Source: Symbiobacterium thermophilum IAM 14863
Lineage (GTDB): Bacteria; Bacillota; Sulfobacillia; Symbiobacteriales; Symbiobacteriaceae
Reading direction: 5' to 3'
Length of the DNA stretch: 64,000 nucleotides
NCBI RefSeq assembly: GCF_000009905.1
Contig: NC_006177.1
Location: forward strand, 1,426,001-1,490,000
Below, one piece after another: positions 15,869-25,695 of the stretch; the first letter of the stretch is position 1, and each line of letters opens with the position of its first letter. The position numbers and the translations under genes were made by a program. Under the pieces are notes generated by a model. The model made no database searches. It saw nothing but the letters and a program-made list of their open reading frames with translations, and was not told the DNA's origin.

Positions 15869-17682
15869 AACACGCCTCCGAAGAACGCAAGGTGCGGATT
15901 CGACACGGTGGGCACCAGGAACGATCGGTCAAGGAAGCGGTTGGAGCGTTCGCAACAAGTCTCTGCCAGTAGCTGACAGGCGTGGCACGCAGCACCGTTG
16001 AGGTCCCCGTGCGCCTCGGGCTCGTGCTCGGCGCACAGCGGGTCACTGGAGCAGTACGAGGCCTCCTGCAAGGCGTGCCAGAGCGCCTCGCCGAACCGGT
16101 CGGTCTGCCCCTGCTCCACGAGACCTCCGAGGCTCCCCTCCGAGTCCGGAGTCGCGGTATAGATCAACACGCCCGCCATTTGCTCATCTGGCGTGTTCCG
16201 GGCGTAAATCCGCTCGCGCAGGGCTGTGGTCGAGTAGCCCGATCTGATGCCTAGCTGCCGGATGAGGGCATGGGCCAGCGAGTGCAGGAGGACGTAGCGG
16301 GCGCCTGGGAAAGGCGGGTGCGGGTATATGTTTCGGTCAGTGCAGTACTTCTTGTGCGCCTGCGCCATGGCATCCGCTGCGTCCTTGACGCGTTCCTCCC
16401 AAGCACGCACGGCGTCGAGGTTCAGGGTGAAGAAGATGCCCTCTCCCCGCACCATGATCCCTGGCAGCCACCGCTTACCCTCGGGCTGCAGCGGTCCCAG
16501 GAACGCCCTGCGGGCGGTTGACCGGGTCTCCTCGTCACCGGTGACGATGGCAGTGATATCGCTGGGTGGGTCGATGCGGGTGAAGCCCGCTAGGACCCGC
16601 ACCTCTCTAAGCCGCCGAACCTGCACCAGCCGGTCGATTAACCCCTCGAAAAGGGGCGGCACCGGCTGATCTTCCACCTCGAAGTCCTGCTCAGGGTCGG
16701 AGTAGGGGGTGGAGAGCAGGGCCCGGTACTCGGGAAAGAGCAGGTCCTGGTCCGGTCCTCGTCTCAGCTTGCGCCTCTCCTCCCAGGCAGTCCAGATTTG
16801 CTCAGGCGTGAAGAGCTCTCGGACCTCCCTGTTCACCCAGCGCCACGCCTGATCCCGGAACTCCTCGAACGAGGAGGCCTCCTCCAGCTGGTCGCGCACC
16901 TTGTCGAGGTAGTCGAACTCGGGTCGGGTGTAAGGAGGAATGGCCAGCGCACTCTCCACGATGGGGAAGTACGCGTTGGACGCACCGCGCAGCAGGGCCC
17001 GCGGCGTCTCGTCGCATAGTTCTGTTGCGTCCCGGCCCAGCCACGGCCTCCGGCCTGGGCACCGCCCCAGGACCTTTCCAGCGTCCTTGCCGAAGGCGTC
17101 TCCCAGCGAGCGTCCCTTCTCCGGGCGGCACGAGCAGCGTACCACCACGTCCCGGATCGATCCGCTGGTGCCGCTCTCGTCCAGGGTGAGCCGGCCCTTG
17201 TCGCCCAGTGGACACGGCTTGTCCCGGTGCACGAAGGCGTGCCAGGGGAAGTCACTCAGGTGGCCACTGGGGCAGGCGATCATGAAGCGCACTGGGAAGA
17301 CGCGGGAGGCCTCACTGACCTTGTCGGTCTCCTTTTCCGTACCCTTGTGATAGCAGTACAGCACGCCGTTGCGGTCTGCGACGAACCGGTCGTAGCGGGC
17401 CAGCGTGCGGCAGTCGGGGCAGACCATGAACGTCGGGAAACGGAAGACGGGCAGGTTGGGCTCCTTGGGGTTCCGCGGGTTCATGGGCGGCGCGAGGACC
17501 CGGTCGATCATAAGCCGCGCCGTCAGCCGGCTCTCCGGAATGGGCTGGCACAGATCCTCGTCCCAGTGGTTGAGGCCGGCCACCAGGACGGACAGGTCGG
17601 GAAGGTCGACGATGGCGCCGGGTCCGAAGGTCGTGATGAGCTGGCTGGGGCGCATCTCGCCCACCTTGCGTCGGTCGTCCAT
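15865..17682 (-). CDS. drmB: DISARM DrmB, DUF1998 protein
   Basis: The product is 605 residues from the ATG at 17682, within the TGATG junction with the drmA stop. The frame stays open further upstream but there it overlaps drmA out of frame. Features include an N-terminal GEMRPSQLITTFGPGAIVDL block, CPDC and further cysteines (probable zinc sites), the DUF1998 core (HSLAHALIRQLGIRSGYST), and the C-terminal CSSDPLC and CHACQLLAETCCERSN clusters. In published DISARM structural work DrmB partners the DrmA helicase in DNA recognition; that role is carried over here by homology. It is co-translated with drmA and drmC. Confidence 0.9.
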   Translation of the reverse strand: MDDRRKVGEMRPSQLITTFGPGAIVDLPDLSVLVAGLNHWDEDLCQPIPESRLTARLMIDRVLAPPMNPRNPKEPNLPVFRFPTFMVCPDCRTLARYDRFVADRNGVLYCYHKGTEKETDKVSEASRVFPVRFMIACPSGHLSDFPWHAFVHRDKPCPLGDKGRLTLDESGTSGSIRDVVVRCSCRPEKGRSLGDAFGKDAGKVLGRCPGRRPWLGRDATELCDETPRALLRGASNAYFPIVESALAIPPYTRPEFDYLDKVRDQLEEASSFEEFRDQAWRWVNREVRELFTPEQIWTAWEERRKLRRGPDQDLLFPEYRALLSTPYSDPEQDFEVEDQPVPPLFEGLIDRLVQVRRLREVRVLAGFTRIDPPSDITAIVTGDEETRSTARRAFLGPLQPEGKRWLPGIMVRGEGIFFTLNLDAVRAWEERVKDAADAMAQAHKKYCTDRNIYPHPPFPGARYVLLHSLAHALIRQLGIRSGYSTTALRERIYARNTPDEQMAGVLIYTATPDSEGSLGGLVEQGQTDRFGEALWHALQEASYCSSDPLCAEHEPEAHGDLNGAACHACQLLAETCCERSNRFLDRSFLVPTVSNPHLAFFGGVL

Positions 17683-20600
17683 CAGCCTCTGCCCTCCCCT
17701 TTCAGATAGAGTCCCAGCGGGGTCTCCACGTCCCGCATCGAGTTGGGCGCCGCGAACAGGTCCCGGGTGGAGCGCTTCTCCTCGAGGGGGTAAAGGACGT
17801 TTGGCGCGACCCGGTCCCCGGCGTAGACTAGGCCGCCAGCCTCCGCGGCCTTGTGCCAGGTCTCGATGATACGGTCGACGTCCTGGACGACGTCCCCAAG
17901 CTCGACTCGCTGCCCGGAGTCGCGGACCCGGTCGAGGACGCGCTGCCGGATGGCCTGCACGGCTACATCGGTGGCCCTGAACTTCTGGGCTGCGCGGCGG
18001 GCTGTCAGCGAGCGGATGCCGTGCCGGCACATGGTGACGAAGGCGCCTGCGAGCGCCCGGTCCCGGGCCCGGGAGGAGAACGGCGTGACGCTGATTGCCT
18101 CCACATACCGGTAGAGCGCCGCGTGGTAGCTGTAGAAGCGCTCGTAGTGGGAGACATCCCGTGGCCTGGCCCAGTTGTACACGGTGATGACCAAGCCCGG
18201 ATGGGTGCGGCCCACCCGACTTGTGGCCTGGATGTACTCGGCCGTGGTCTTCGGCTGCCCGGTGACGACCATAAGGCCGAGCCGCGGCACGTCGACGCCG
18301 ACGGAGATCATATTGCTGGCCAGCACCACGTCCACGGGCGGCTTCTCCGGGTCAGGTGGGTCCAGCAGCGGTCGTTCCAGCTGGTCGAGCAAGCGCGGAA
18401 CCTGGCTGGAGTCGACCCGGCTGGTCAGCTCGGGTACCGTGTCGGGCAGCTTCCGGGCGACGAACCGGTACTTCTGTCCGGGGCGGTCGGGGTTGGCCAG
18501 GGTCTTCGCCATGCGGGACCGCACGTCGTCCTCGATGAGCCGCACGGCGCCGCCCAGCTCACGCAGCGAGTTGAAGTAGCCGACCATTGTGAAGTATGGG
18601 TCCAGGTCGGCGGCGCTCGCCTGTATTGCGCCGACAGAGGCGAGGAGCGCGGCGTACACGCGCACGAGGGCGGTCTTGACGGACCGGCCCGGTGCGAAGA
18701 TTCCCACGTACATCCGGCCGGAGGCCTCCTCCAGCGGCACCTCCTCGGCGAAGAACGAGTGGCCGGCCTCCAGGCCGGGCGGCGGGAACACCACCGCGCG
18801 CCGGTTGAACAACCCCTGTACCTGAGACACCGCGTTTCGGATGGTGGCCGTGGAGGCGATGACCTTCGGGCCTACCTGCTGGCCGTCGATCTCCCGGCTG
18901 CAGAGGTAGTCGATCGCCGTCTCGTATACGCCGACCATGGTGCCCAGCGGCCCGCTGATGAGGTGGAGCTCGTCCTGAATGATCAGCTCCGGGGGCAGCA
19001 GAGGACGGCAGTCCGTGATCTGTTCTTGCATGTTCTGTGCAAGCAGTGTTGCATGCCGCCTGGCGGCTGTCTCTTCGCTCTCGCCGACGGCCGCGAACCC
19101 CCAGCCGGGGATCCAGCCCCGCACGTGTCCGAACAGGCTGCCCGTCTCCGCTATCCATGGGAGCCGGGCGAACTTGTCCACCGTCCCGATGACCAGAGCC
19201 GGCGCGAGCCTGTAGATCTCCTCGTCCTCCACCAGGGCGGGGATGCCGTCGGGATTCTTCAGCCTGTGGAAGTCACAGCCCTTGCGGGAGCACCCGATGA
19301 TGAGCCGACGGGTCTTCTTGTGCGGGTAGTAGTCGGATGAGCGCAGCGGTGCTCCGCACCACGGGCACGCGACCAGCTGTACGGGCGTGGGCCCCGCGTG
19401 ATTCTTGTCGGTTAGGGCCTTCGCACACTCGTCGAAGTCGTTGGGCGTCGAGTTGCCGCCCACCCAGAGTCCGATACGGAAGGGTTCGTGGCCCCAGGTT
19501 TCGGGGTCCTCCCGGCGGATCAACTCGCAGGCGCAGATTAAGGTGGCTGCACGCTGGAACTGCTGGATCGTCAGCAGCCGGAGGGTGTACCGCATGATGA
19601 TGGCGACACCGGCATCGCCTCGCATGCCGTCTACCTCGCCTCGCAGCCGCCTGTAAGCGAGGAGGAAGGCTGCAAGGCCCAGGTAGGCCTCGGTCTTACC
19701 GCCGCCGGTCGGGAACCAGAGCAGGTCGGCGTAACTCCTCTCCTTGTGGGCAGGCTCCACCACGCTCAGGATGTTGACGAGGATGAATGCGATCTGGAAG
19801 GGCCGCCAAGCGCTCTTCAGCGGGATGGGCGGCGTCCTCCAGACTTGGGCATCCTTGCGGGCCCGGCGGGCCCAGTCCGCCTGGGTCCGCTGCCAGGCCA
19901 TGGCCCGGTTGGCGAACTTGAACGCCTGAAAGGCCTTCGGGTCCGTCCTGAGGCGCCGGAGGCCCGCTTCCATACGCTCGGCCGCTTCCTTGCAGAGCGC
20001 AAGGTGGTCCTCCGCCTGACGTTGCAACTCATGGAGCAGCTCAGATCGTAGCTCTTCCAACTCCCGTTCCCGCTGCTCGAACCAGTTCCAGTACGCCTCG
20101 ATCAGCGGGTTCAGGTAGTCGAACAGTCTGTCCTCATCGGGCACGTCAGCCAGCTTCTGCATGTCCAGGACCGCGCTTCCTTGATCTTGCTGCGCCACGA
20201 TGAGAGGTACGGTGTAGTCCGGGATGGTAACCGTCTCCAGCTTGACAGCCCGGTCGAACCGCCCGGGCGCCAAATCCCAGCGCACAGCTGTGCCGTGGCC
20301 AACGGCGAACACCTGTGCCTTGCGGTACAACAGCTCGTCCTGCCGTTCGTCCAGTCTCTGCCCCTCGGGTACCTGCAGCCGGCGGGCGGAGAAGACCGGG
20401 TCGCCCTCCTCCGGCGCGGTCACCTGTATGACGGGCTGGAACAGGCACAGCTCGTCCTCCGGCCCTTCCGGTCTGTTGTAGCGGTTGACCAGGAACAGAC
20501 TGACGGCGGTCCTGCCTTCCAGAGGCCGGGCCAGCCACTCGATTTTCGGGCCGGGGGCGTCCGTCGCCGGGTAACTGCGCCGCTTCCCGTCGGCGATGAG

Positions 20601-21017
20601 CGGCACGGTGGCTTCGATCGCATGGGGGACTCGGAGCCACCGTTCTAACCGGGTGCTGCCAGCCTCCCGGTGCTCCTCAGACTTCCGGTACATCCCCCAC
20701 GACGCGCGGACTCGCACCCTATCGCAACCCGGTTCCACCACGAAGGAGAGGCCGATGGAAGACGGGTTCAGCGCCTGGGCCAGCGGCGCTGAGAGGTCCT
20801 GCCCGCTGTGCGACTCACCCTCGTCGTCCATCATGTTGTCAGTCAGGTCGTCCTCAGCGGACTCCATGGGCGTACCGCGCGGCCAGAGGATGCCGCAGAG
20901 GTACCGGCTGGAGGGGCTCTCGCCAAGCTCCTCCTCGTCGTCGTTGGGTCCCACAAGCTCCTTGCGCAGGCGGTCAAGTAGCTCGGACCGCACCCGCTCC
21001 TTGGCAGTGTCCTTCAT
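17682..21017 (-). CDS. drmA: DISARM DrmA, SF2 helicase
   Basis: The product is 1111 residues from the ATG at 21017 (MKDTAKERVR), behind a GGGGGG tract; an in-frame start at 21044 precedes that tract and is less likely. Helicase motifs are Walker A LLWFPTGGGKTEAYL, QDELHLI (DEXH type), ASTATIRN, and motif VI QATSRVGRTHPG. A zinc-binding CPWCGAPL and a CSRKGCDF pair lie between the lobes. In published work DrmA with DrmB discriminates self from invading DNA. It heads a six-gene leftward operon with overlapping or nearly abutting junctions. Length and motifs fit the family, with no sign of truncation. Confidence 0.9.
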   Translation of the reverse strand: MKDTAKERVRSELLDRLRKELVGPNDDEEELGESPSSRYLCGILWPRGTPMESAEDDLTDNMMDDEGESHSGQDLSAPLAQALNPSSIGLSFVVEPGCDRVRVRASWGMYRKSEEHREAGSTRLERWLRVPHAIEATVPLIADGKRRSYPATDAPGPKIEWLARPLEGRTAVSLFLVNRYNRPEGPEDELCLFQPVIQVTAPEEGDPVFSARRLQVPEGQRLDERQDELLYRKAQVFAVGHGTAVRWDLAPGRFDRAVKLETVTIPDYTVPLIVAQQDQGSAVLDMQKLADVPDEDRLFDYLNPLIEAYWNWFEQRERELEELRSELLHELQRQAEDHLALCKEAAERMEAGLRRLRTDPKAFQAFKFANRAMAWQRTQADWARRARKDAQVWRTPPIPLKSAWRPFQIAFILVNILSVVEPAHKERSYADLLWFPTGGGKTEAYLGLAAFLLAYRRLRGEVDGMRGDAGVAIIMRYTLRLLTIQQFQRAATLICACELIRREDPETWGHEPFRIGLWVGGNSTPNDFDECAKALTDKNHAGPTPVQLVACPWCGAPLRSSDYYPHKKTRRLIIGCSRKGCDFHRLKNPDGIPALVEDEEIYRLAPALVIGTVDKFARLPWIAETGSLFGHVRGWIPGWGFAAVGESEETAARRHATLLAQNMQEQITDCRPLLPPELIIQDELHLISGPLGTMVGVYETAIDYLCSREIDGQQVGPKVIASTATIRNAVSQVQGLFNRRAVVFPPPGLEAGHSFFAEEVPLEEASGRMYVGIFAPGRSVKTALVRVYAALLASVGAIQASAADLDPYFTMVGYFNSLRELGGAVRLIEDDVRSRMAKTLANPDRPGQKYRFVARKLPDTVPELTSRVDSSQVPRLLDQLERPLLDPPDPEKPPVDVVLASNMISVGVDVPRLGLMVVTGQPKTTAEYIQATSRVGRTHPGLVITVYNWARPRDVSHYERFYSYHAALYRYVEAISVTPFSSRARDRALAGAFVTMCRHGIRSLTARRAAQKFRATDVAVQAIRQRVLDRVRDSGQRVELGDVVQDVDRIIETWHKAAEAGGLVYAGDRVAPNVLYPLEEKRSTRDLFAAPNSMRDVETPLGLYLKGEGRG

Positions 21018-21166
21018 AGAGGGCTGCCCCCCTTTCACTAGCAAGCTACAACCTATCTCGACAATTCTGCAGTTGATCGTGCAAGACCTCTCGGGACATG
21101 GGAGGACTCCGACAGTTGAAAGTTTAATTCCATGAAAAAGACGGTGTCCAACCTGGGGGTGGCTGA
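21018..21166. promoter_or_regulatory. Divergent promoter region of the DISARM island
   Basis: This 149-base gap between the two divergent operons must hold both promoters. It is AT-richer than its surroundings. Candidate -35 boxes such as TTGAAA and TTGATC are visible but lack convincing -10 partners. I cannot assign promoter elements or an operator with confidence. Confidence 0.4.
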
Positions 21167-23062
21167 ATGTCCAGGGGCTTTGCCCTTCTCGGGTGGCTGA
21201 ATCCGGCGCAGCGGCAGGCGGTGACGGCGCCGTGTGGACACCTGTGCATCAACGCGGCGGCAGGCACCGGCAAGACCACCACCGTGGCCGCGCGCATCCT
21301 GTGGCTGCAGTTGGTTCAGGACGTTCCGCCGGAGGCCATCCTGGCGGTGACGTTTTCGCGCGCCGCACGCGCCCACTTGCTAGACAGAGTGGAGGCGTTC
21401 ACACGCGTCCTCGGAGCGGGCGGTGCGGTTCCGACGTTCACCCTCCACGGCCTGGCCTATCGCATCCTGCGCATCGCCATCGGGGCGGGGGAGACCTGGC
21501 TTCGTCCCGGGTTCGGTGTGATCTCTGTGGGCCGGGACCGCATCAACCCTCTGCTGCAGGAGCATGCGGCGGACTTGCTTGGTGACCTCTCGGATCCTTG
21601 GGATCTACCCACCCGGGTCGAACAGTACTCCCGGGCGCTGGATGCCGTGCGCCAGGGCTGCGCCGACATCGAGGAGGGGTTGCCGCTGGAGCCAGACGAC
21701 CTGCCGGACGGGGTGCTCTATGTTCCCGCGCGCATTGAAACCCCTAACCTTCGGAAGGTTTGGAGGCGCTACAACCGAATGCTGCGTGCCCGCAACTACC
21801 TGGACTATCCCGGCATGGTCACCGAGGCGATTCTCGCCCTGTATCGGGAAGGTAAGACCCTGCAACGGGCGCGAGCCAATCTGGAGTACATCATCGTGGA
21901 CGAGTACCAGGACACCTCCCGGGCCCAGGAGGAGTTGATCCAGCTTCTCGTTGGCGAGCGGACCTCGGTCACCGTGGTGGGGGACAGTGATCAGGCGATA
22001 TACACCTTCAACGGTGCGGACATCGGCAACATCCTCCACTTCGCTGAGCGCATCTTGGAGACGGGCTCGGCGCTTCCCGTGCTGGAACCGGTACATCTTG
22101 TCGAGAATTATCGCTCCAGCGCCTGCATCTTGGATGCTGCAAACCGGGTACTGGACCGCATCCACGGTCCTGGGCGGAAGCAGCTTGTCCCCTATCCGGG
22201 TACAGTCGATGAGCCCGTCGAGTCTTACAGACGCCGGAACCTGGAGGTCGTGCGGGTCCACGCCGGGAGCCTTGACCAGGCGGCCTTCTGGGCGGCTTCG
22301 GAGATCGCCCGCCTTGTGACCGAGGAGGGGATCGAGCCGTCGGACATCGCCGTCCTGGTCCGAAAGGATACCGAGCATGCACCGCAAGGTAGGGCAGTGC
22401 GCCTGGCGCTGGAACGGCTCGGTATTCGGGCTGAGGAGCAGGAGCGGGACCCGATTCGTAGCTCGCATGTGTACGAGGTGGTGCGGGACCTCTGCGGTGA
22501 TCCCGACTACTATGGTGAAGACATCGGAGATATGATCGAGCGTATAGCTGCCGGCGAGTTCAGGGACGCCCTCGGCGACGTGACGCCCGACGAGGCCACA
22601 GCACTCCTGCGCGAGGCGCAGGCGGCCGGGGCTGAGTTCGCGGGAGAGGTGGTGGACTTCGTCTTCGAACAGGGCGCGCCGGATGCGACCCCCGCCTCCC
22701 TGGAGGGCGTGCAGGTCCGCACCATTCACTCGGCTAAGGGTCTGGAGTTCCGTGTGGTGTTTCTCATGTACCTCTCTGACCGGGAGTTCCCGCACGGTGC
22801 ACATCCCGATGTTGCGGAGGAGCGGAGGCTCTATTACGTGGGACTTACCAGGGCCCAGGAGCGGCTCTACGTGTTGGGCCAGCCCGGTGTTCGTAACGAG
22901 GACTTCTTCGGTGCGATCGACGGGTCCGGCGTGGTCACGGTCCACGTCGAACCCTGGCGTGATCGCTCGCCTTCTTCAGAAGAAGCGGTGGATGACGAGA
23001 CCCTCCGCCTGATCCAGGAGGCCCGCCGCCGTCAGCACGACATGTTCCTGAGGAGGCCGTAG
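21167..23062 (+). CDS. UvrD/PcrA-like SF1A helicase 1 of the DISARM island
   Basis: The product is 631 residues. SF1A motifs are in order: Walker A AAAGTGKTTT, the motif II DEYQDTS, GDSDQAIYTFNGAD, VENYRSS, RTIHSAKGLEF and YYVGLTRAQERLY. It is shorter than PcrA/UvrD (about 720), with reduced 1B/2B insertions. The ATG at 21167 follows GGGGGTGGCTGA. It heads the rightward operon, three bases ahead of the second helicase. Unwinding or translocation on cut or recognised DNA is the likely activity; its coupling to DrmA/DrmB is inferred from position only. It is not one of the published DISARM core components. Confidence 0.85.
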   Translation: MSRGFALLGWLNPAQRQAVTAPCGHLCINAAAGTGKTTTVAARILWLQLVQDVPPEAILAVTFSRAARAHLLDRVEAFTRVLGAGGAVPTFTLHGLAYRILRIAIGAGETWLRPGFGVISVGRDRINPLLQEHAADLLGDLSDPWDLPTRVEQYSRALDAVRQGCADIEEGLPLEPDDLPDGVLYVPARIETPNLRKVWRRYNRMLRARNYLDYPGMVTEAILALYREGKTLQRARANLEYIIVDEYQDTSRAQEELIQLLVGERTSVTVVGDSDQAIYTFNGADIGNILHFAERILETGSALPVLEPVHLVENYRSSACILDAANRVLDRIHGPGRKQLVPYPGTVDEPVESYRRRNLEVVRVHAGSLDQAAFWAASEIARLVTEEGIEPSDIAVLVRKDTEHAPQGRAVRLALERLGIRAEEQERDPIRSSHVYEVVRDLCGDPDYYGEDIGDMIERIAAGEFRDALGDVTPDEATALLREAQAAGAEFAGEVVDFVFEQGAPDATPASLEGVQVRTIHSAKGLEFRVVFLMYLSDREFPHGAHPDVAEERRLYYVGLTRAQERLYVLGQPGVRNEDFFGAIDGSGVVTVHVEPWRDRSPSSEEAVDDETLRLIQEARRRQHDMFLRRP

Positions 23063-23065
23063 CAG

Positions 23066-24568
23066 ATGAAACAGCAGATCAAGAAACGGAAGCGCGTAAA
23101 GCTGACGGACCAGCAACGCCGATGCGTGAACTGGCCGCTGGACCAGGATCTGCTCATTCGCGGTATCCCCGGCAGCGGAAAGACCACGGTCCTCCTGGAG
23201 CGCGCCTATCGCATCGAGACGGCGGGCGGAACACCCTCGCCTCGCATCCTGGTCTTGACCTTCAGCTCGCTCCTCACCGCCTACGTCCGCCAGCTAGCGC
23301 TCGAGGAGGGGAACGGCCTGATCGAGGCGCAGACGTTCCATGGCTGGGGCCTGCAGCTGCTCCAGGATGTGGGCTACGCTCCGCGCGGAGGCGTGATGAA
23401 AGAGCAGGATCGGGAGGCCCAGATCAAGTTTGCTCGTAACATTATCCGGAAGTACCGCCAAGACCTGAAGCCGCCATCCTTCGGCGCAAATCGGAAGCCG
23501 CCGGTTGATCCCCGGCGTGCGAAGGTCATGGAGCTGGAGTTCCTCAAGGAGGAATTCTCCTGGATCAAGGGCCTGGGCAAGAACCGGGACCGGTATATAA
23601 GTGAGCCGCGTACGGGGCGGGGGAACACTGTCCGGGTTGACCGGGAAAACCGGGAGTACATCTGGGCGGTATACGAGAAGTATGAGGAACTGAATCGAAA
23701 TCAGAAGAAGTGGGACTTCGACGACGTCGCCCTGAAACTGCTGGAGGCCAAGAGACTCGGGCTGATCACCCCTGACAGGTGCCCGCAGTACGTATTGGTT
23801 GACGAGGCGCAGGATTTGACGGTGATGCAGCTCAGGGCGATTCGGGAGCTCACCACTGTCAGCCTCACCATCGCAGCAGACAAGGGACAGTCGATCTACC
23901 AGAGGAACTTTTCCTGGACAGAGCTGGGGATTGACATTCGAGGGCGCAGTCGCTCGCTCCAGCAAACCTTCCGGTCTACCCGCCAGATCATCCGCCTCGC
24001 TCGCAGCCTGCAGCGGCACGACCCGTTGGTCATCACCGGGAGCGACGAGTACGTTCCAGCCGCCGACCCTGACGTGAACGGGCCGGTGCCCATACTGTAC
24101 GTGGCCCCCGATCTCGAGACGCAGATCCAACAGGTTGTACAATGGGCGTTGCGACTGCTGGCCACGCCGGGGTTGGAGGAGGATACCATCGGCATCATCG
24201 TGCCCACGGCCAGTCTCCGGGAGAGGTACGCCCAGGCGCTGGAAGATGCGGGGGTACCCTACCTCATCCTGGGACGGGATCACAGTTACGATGCTGTGTC
24301 GCCCGGTATCAAGCTGGTCACTTTTCATTCGGCGAAGGGGCTGGAGTTCGACCACGTGGCGGTTACGTCGCTCAGAGAAGGGTCGATACCCTCATCGCTG
24401 AGCCGCGATCTCAGTGCCGAAGACCGGGAGGAGTTCATCGCCACGGAGAGGAGAAAGGTGTATGTGGCCATGACTCGGGCCCGGCTGACTTTGGCCCTGT
24501 TTGCGTGCCGTCCCGTCTCACAGTTCGTGATTGAGATGGATCCGACGCTCTACAGGCGAGCAGAGTGA
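23066..24568 (+). CDS. UvrD-like SF1 helicase 2 of the DISARM island
   Basis: The product is 500 residues. Motifs are GIPGSGKTTV, VDEAQDLT, AADKGQSIYQRNFSW, QTFRSTRQI, VTFHSAKGLEF and YVAMTRARL. These are closer to the helicase part of the RelE fusion (DEAQDL, DPSQSIYFRGFSW) than to helicase 1 (DEYQDTS), so the island carries at least two helicase subtypes. The start ATG is three bases after the previous stop, with AGGAGG inside the preceding gene. It overlaps the next gene by four bases (GTGA). The 2B region is compact. Its specific role is unknown. Confidence 0.85.
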   Translation: MKQQIKKRKRVKLTDQQRRCVNWPLDQDLLIRGIPGSGKTTVLLERAYRIETAGGTPSPRILVLTFSSLLTAYVRQLALEEGNGLIEAQTFHGWGLQLLQDVGYAPRGGVMKEQDREAQIKFARNIIRKYRQDLKPPSFGANRKPPVDPRRAKVMELEFLKEEFSWIKGLGKNRDRYISEPRTGRGNTVRVDRENREYIWAVYEKYEELNRNQKKWDFDDVALKLLEAKRLGLITPDRCPQYVLVDEAQDLTVMQLRAIRELTTVSLTIAADKGQSIYQRNFSWTELGIDIRGRSRSLQQTFRSTRQIIRLARSLQRHDPLVITGSDEYVPAADPDVNGPVPILYVAPDLETQIQQVVQWALRLLATPGLEEDTIGIIVPTASLRERYAQALEDAGVPYLILGRDHSYDAVSPGIKLVTFHSAKGLEFDHVAVTSLREGSIPSSLSRDLSAEDREEFIATERRKVYVAMTRARLTLALFACRPVSQFVIEMDPTLYRRAE

Positions 24569-25653
24569 AAGGTCGGGATGAGGACATGGGGAGCCCCCTC
24601 GAGCGGGAGTTTCATGAGGCGATGGTCTCAATATGCGAGCGGGCGACCCGGGAGTGCGGCTACAACCCGAGGGACTTGAGGCGGATGATCTTCGACCACG
24701 GGGGCCTGGGGGCAGCTCGGCTCCTCCTGCGCACCGACCGGGTCTCGGACGGGTTCGTGCGGCTATGGGAGCTGAAGCGGCTGGACCTCACAGTGGAGGC
24801 GCATGTGCTCCTGCCACGGTTTGCCGCGCTCTTCACGGAGGAGGAGCACCGCATAGCGCGCCGGCGGCTGCAGGACTACGGCTACCCCGTTCCCGAGCCC
24901 AGGCCGGCGGCTACAAGACCAAGCACTCAGGCGGGAGAGGAAGCGGTCCCACCGGCCGCCGAGGCGGTGGCGACGTCGCAGATGGCGACGGGAGGCAGCC
25001 GGCACCACCTGCAGCGGCTGGTGGGCGACAACCCCGAACTGCTGAACTGCCTGCTCCTGTCCGCCAGCGAGTCATTACGCGCGTTTGCGGGCGGGCACCC
25101 GCACTGGGTCTGGCCTCTGGCCACGAACGGGTACCGGGAGAACCGGGACGTGACGTATCTGGATGCGCTGGGACTCGCGGACCTCACGCCCAGGCTTGCC
25201 GAGTTCTGGCCGTCCGACGGCCCGGTCTGGGACGGTCTCGCACAGGTATCCGGACGCCACGGCATCCGGGGGGTCCTCCTGCTGGAGGCGAGGAGCCATG
25301 TGCAGGAGATCACCGGTCCGGGGTACCAGGTCGGCAGGGAGAGTCTGGAGCGCATGCAGCAGAGGCTGGAGCAGGTTAAGGCCGTCCTGGGCGCCGATCC
25401 GGCGGCAGACTGGGTGGGGAAGTACTACCAGGCAGCTAGCCGCATCGCTCACCTGTACTTCCTGAACATCCTGGCCCAGGTGCCGGCATGGCTGGTGAAT
25501 CTACACTTCGTGGGAGACCGGGAGCAGTCCGGTCCGCAGACGGTCGCGGAGTGGGAGGTTTCCTTCAAGTCGCTGGACACAGCGCTGGGGCTGCCCCCTG
25601 GCCACCTGCTGGCCGGGCGTATCATTACGGCGTTTCTACCCGTGGTGGTGTAA
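24565..25653 (+). CDS. Two-domain protein, possible PD-(D/E)XK-like C-terminus
   Basis: The product is 362 residues, starting at the GTG at 24565 that overlaps the upstream stop; an in-frame ATG at 24586 is an alternative. Residues about 9-112 form a conserved all-helical domain (EREFHEAMVSICERATRE, then HGGLGAARLLL and WELKRLDLTVEAHVL). It recurs as a free or C-terminal unit in many bacterial hypotheticals. An Ala/Pro-rich linker of about 50 residues follows. The C-terminal part (SLRAFAGGHPHWVWPLATNG, RGVLLLEARSHVQEITGPGY, VPAWLVNLHFVGD) resembles a nuclease-like family in which LLLEAKSH carries the E-x-K; here the Lys position is Arg. No DrmE is recognised, and this protein occupies the corresponding place. 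Function unknown. Confidence 0.7.
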   Translation: MKGRDEDMGSPLEREFHEAMVSICERATRECGYNPRDLRRMIFDHGGLGAARLLLRTDRVSDGFVRLWELKRLDLTVEAHVLLPRFAALFTEEEHRIARRRLQDYGYPVPEPRPAATRPSTQAGEEAVPPAAEAVATSQMATGGSRHHLQRLVGDNPELLNCLLLSASESLRAFAGGHPHWVWPLATNGYRENRDVTYLDALGLADLTPRLAEFWPSDGPVWDGLAQVSGRHGIRGVLLLEARSHVQEITGPGYQVGRESLERMQQRLEQVKAVLGADPAADWVGKYYQAASRIAHLYFLNILAQVPAWLVNLHFVGDREQSGPQTVAEWEVSFKSLDTALGLPPGHLLAGRIITAFLPVVV

Positions 25654-25695
25654 CCCTGTCGTGTTCAGAACTGTAGCGCATAGGAGGCCGCGTTG

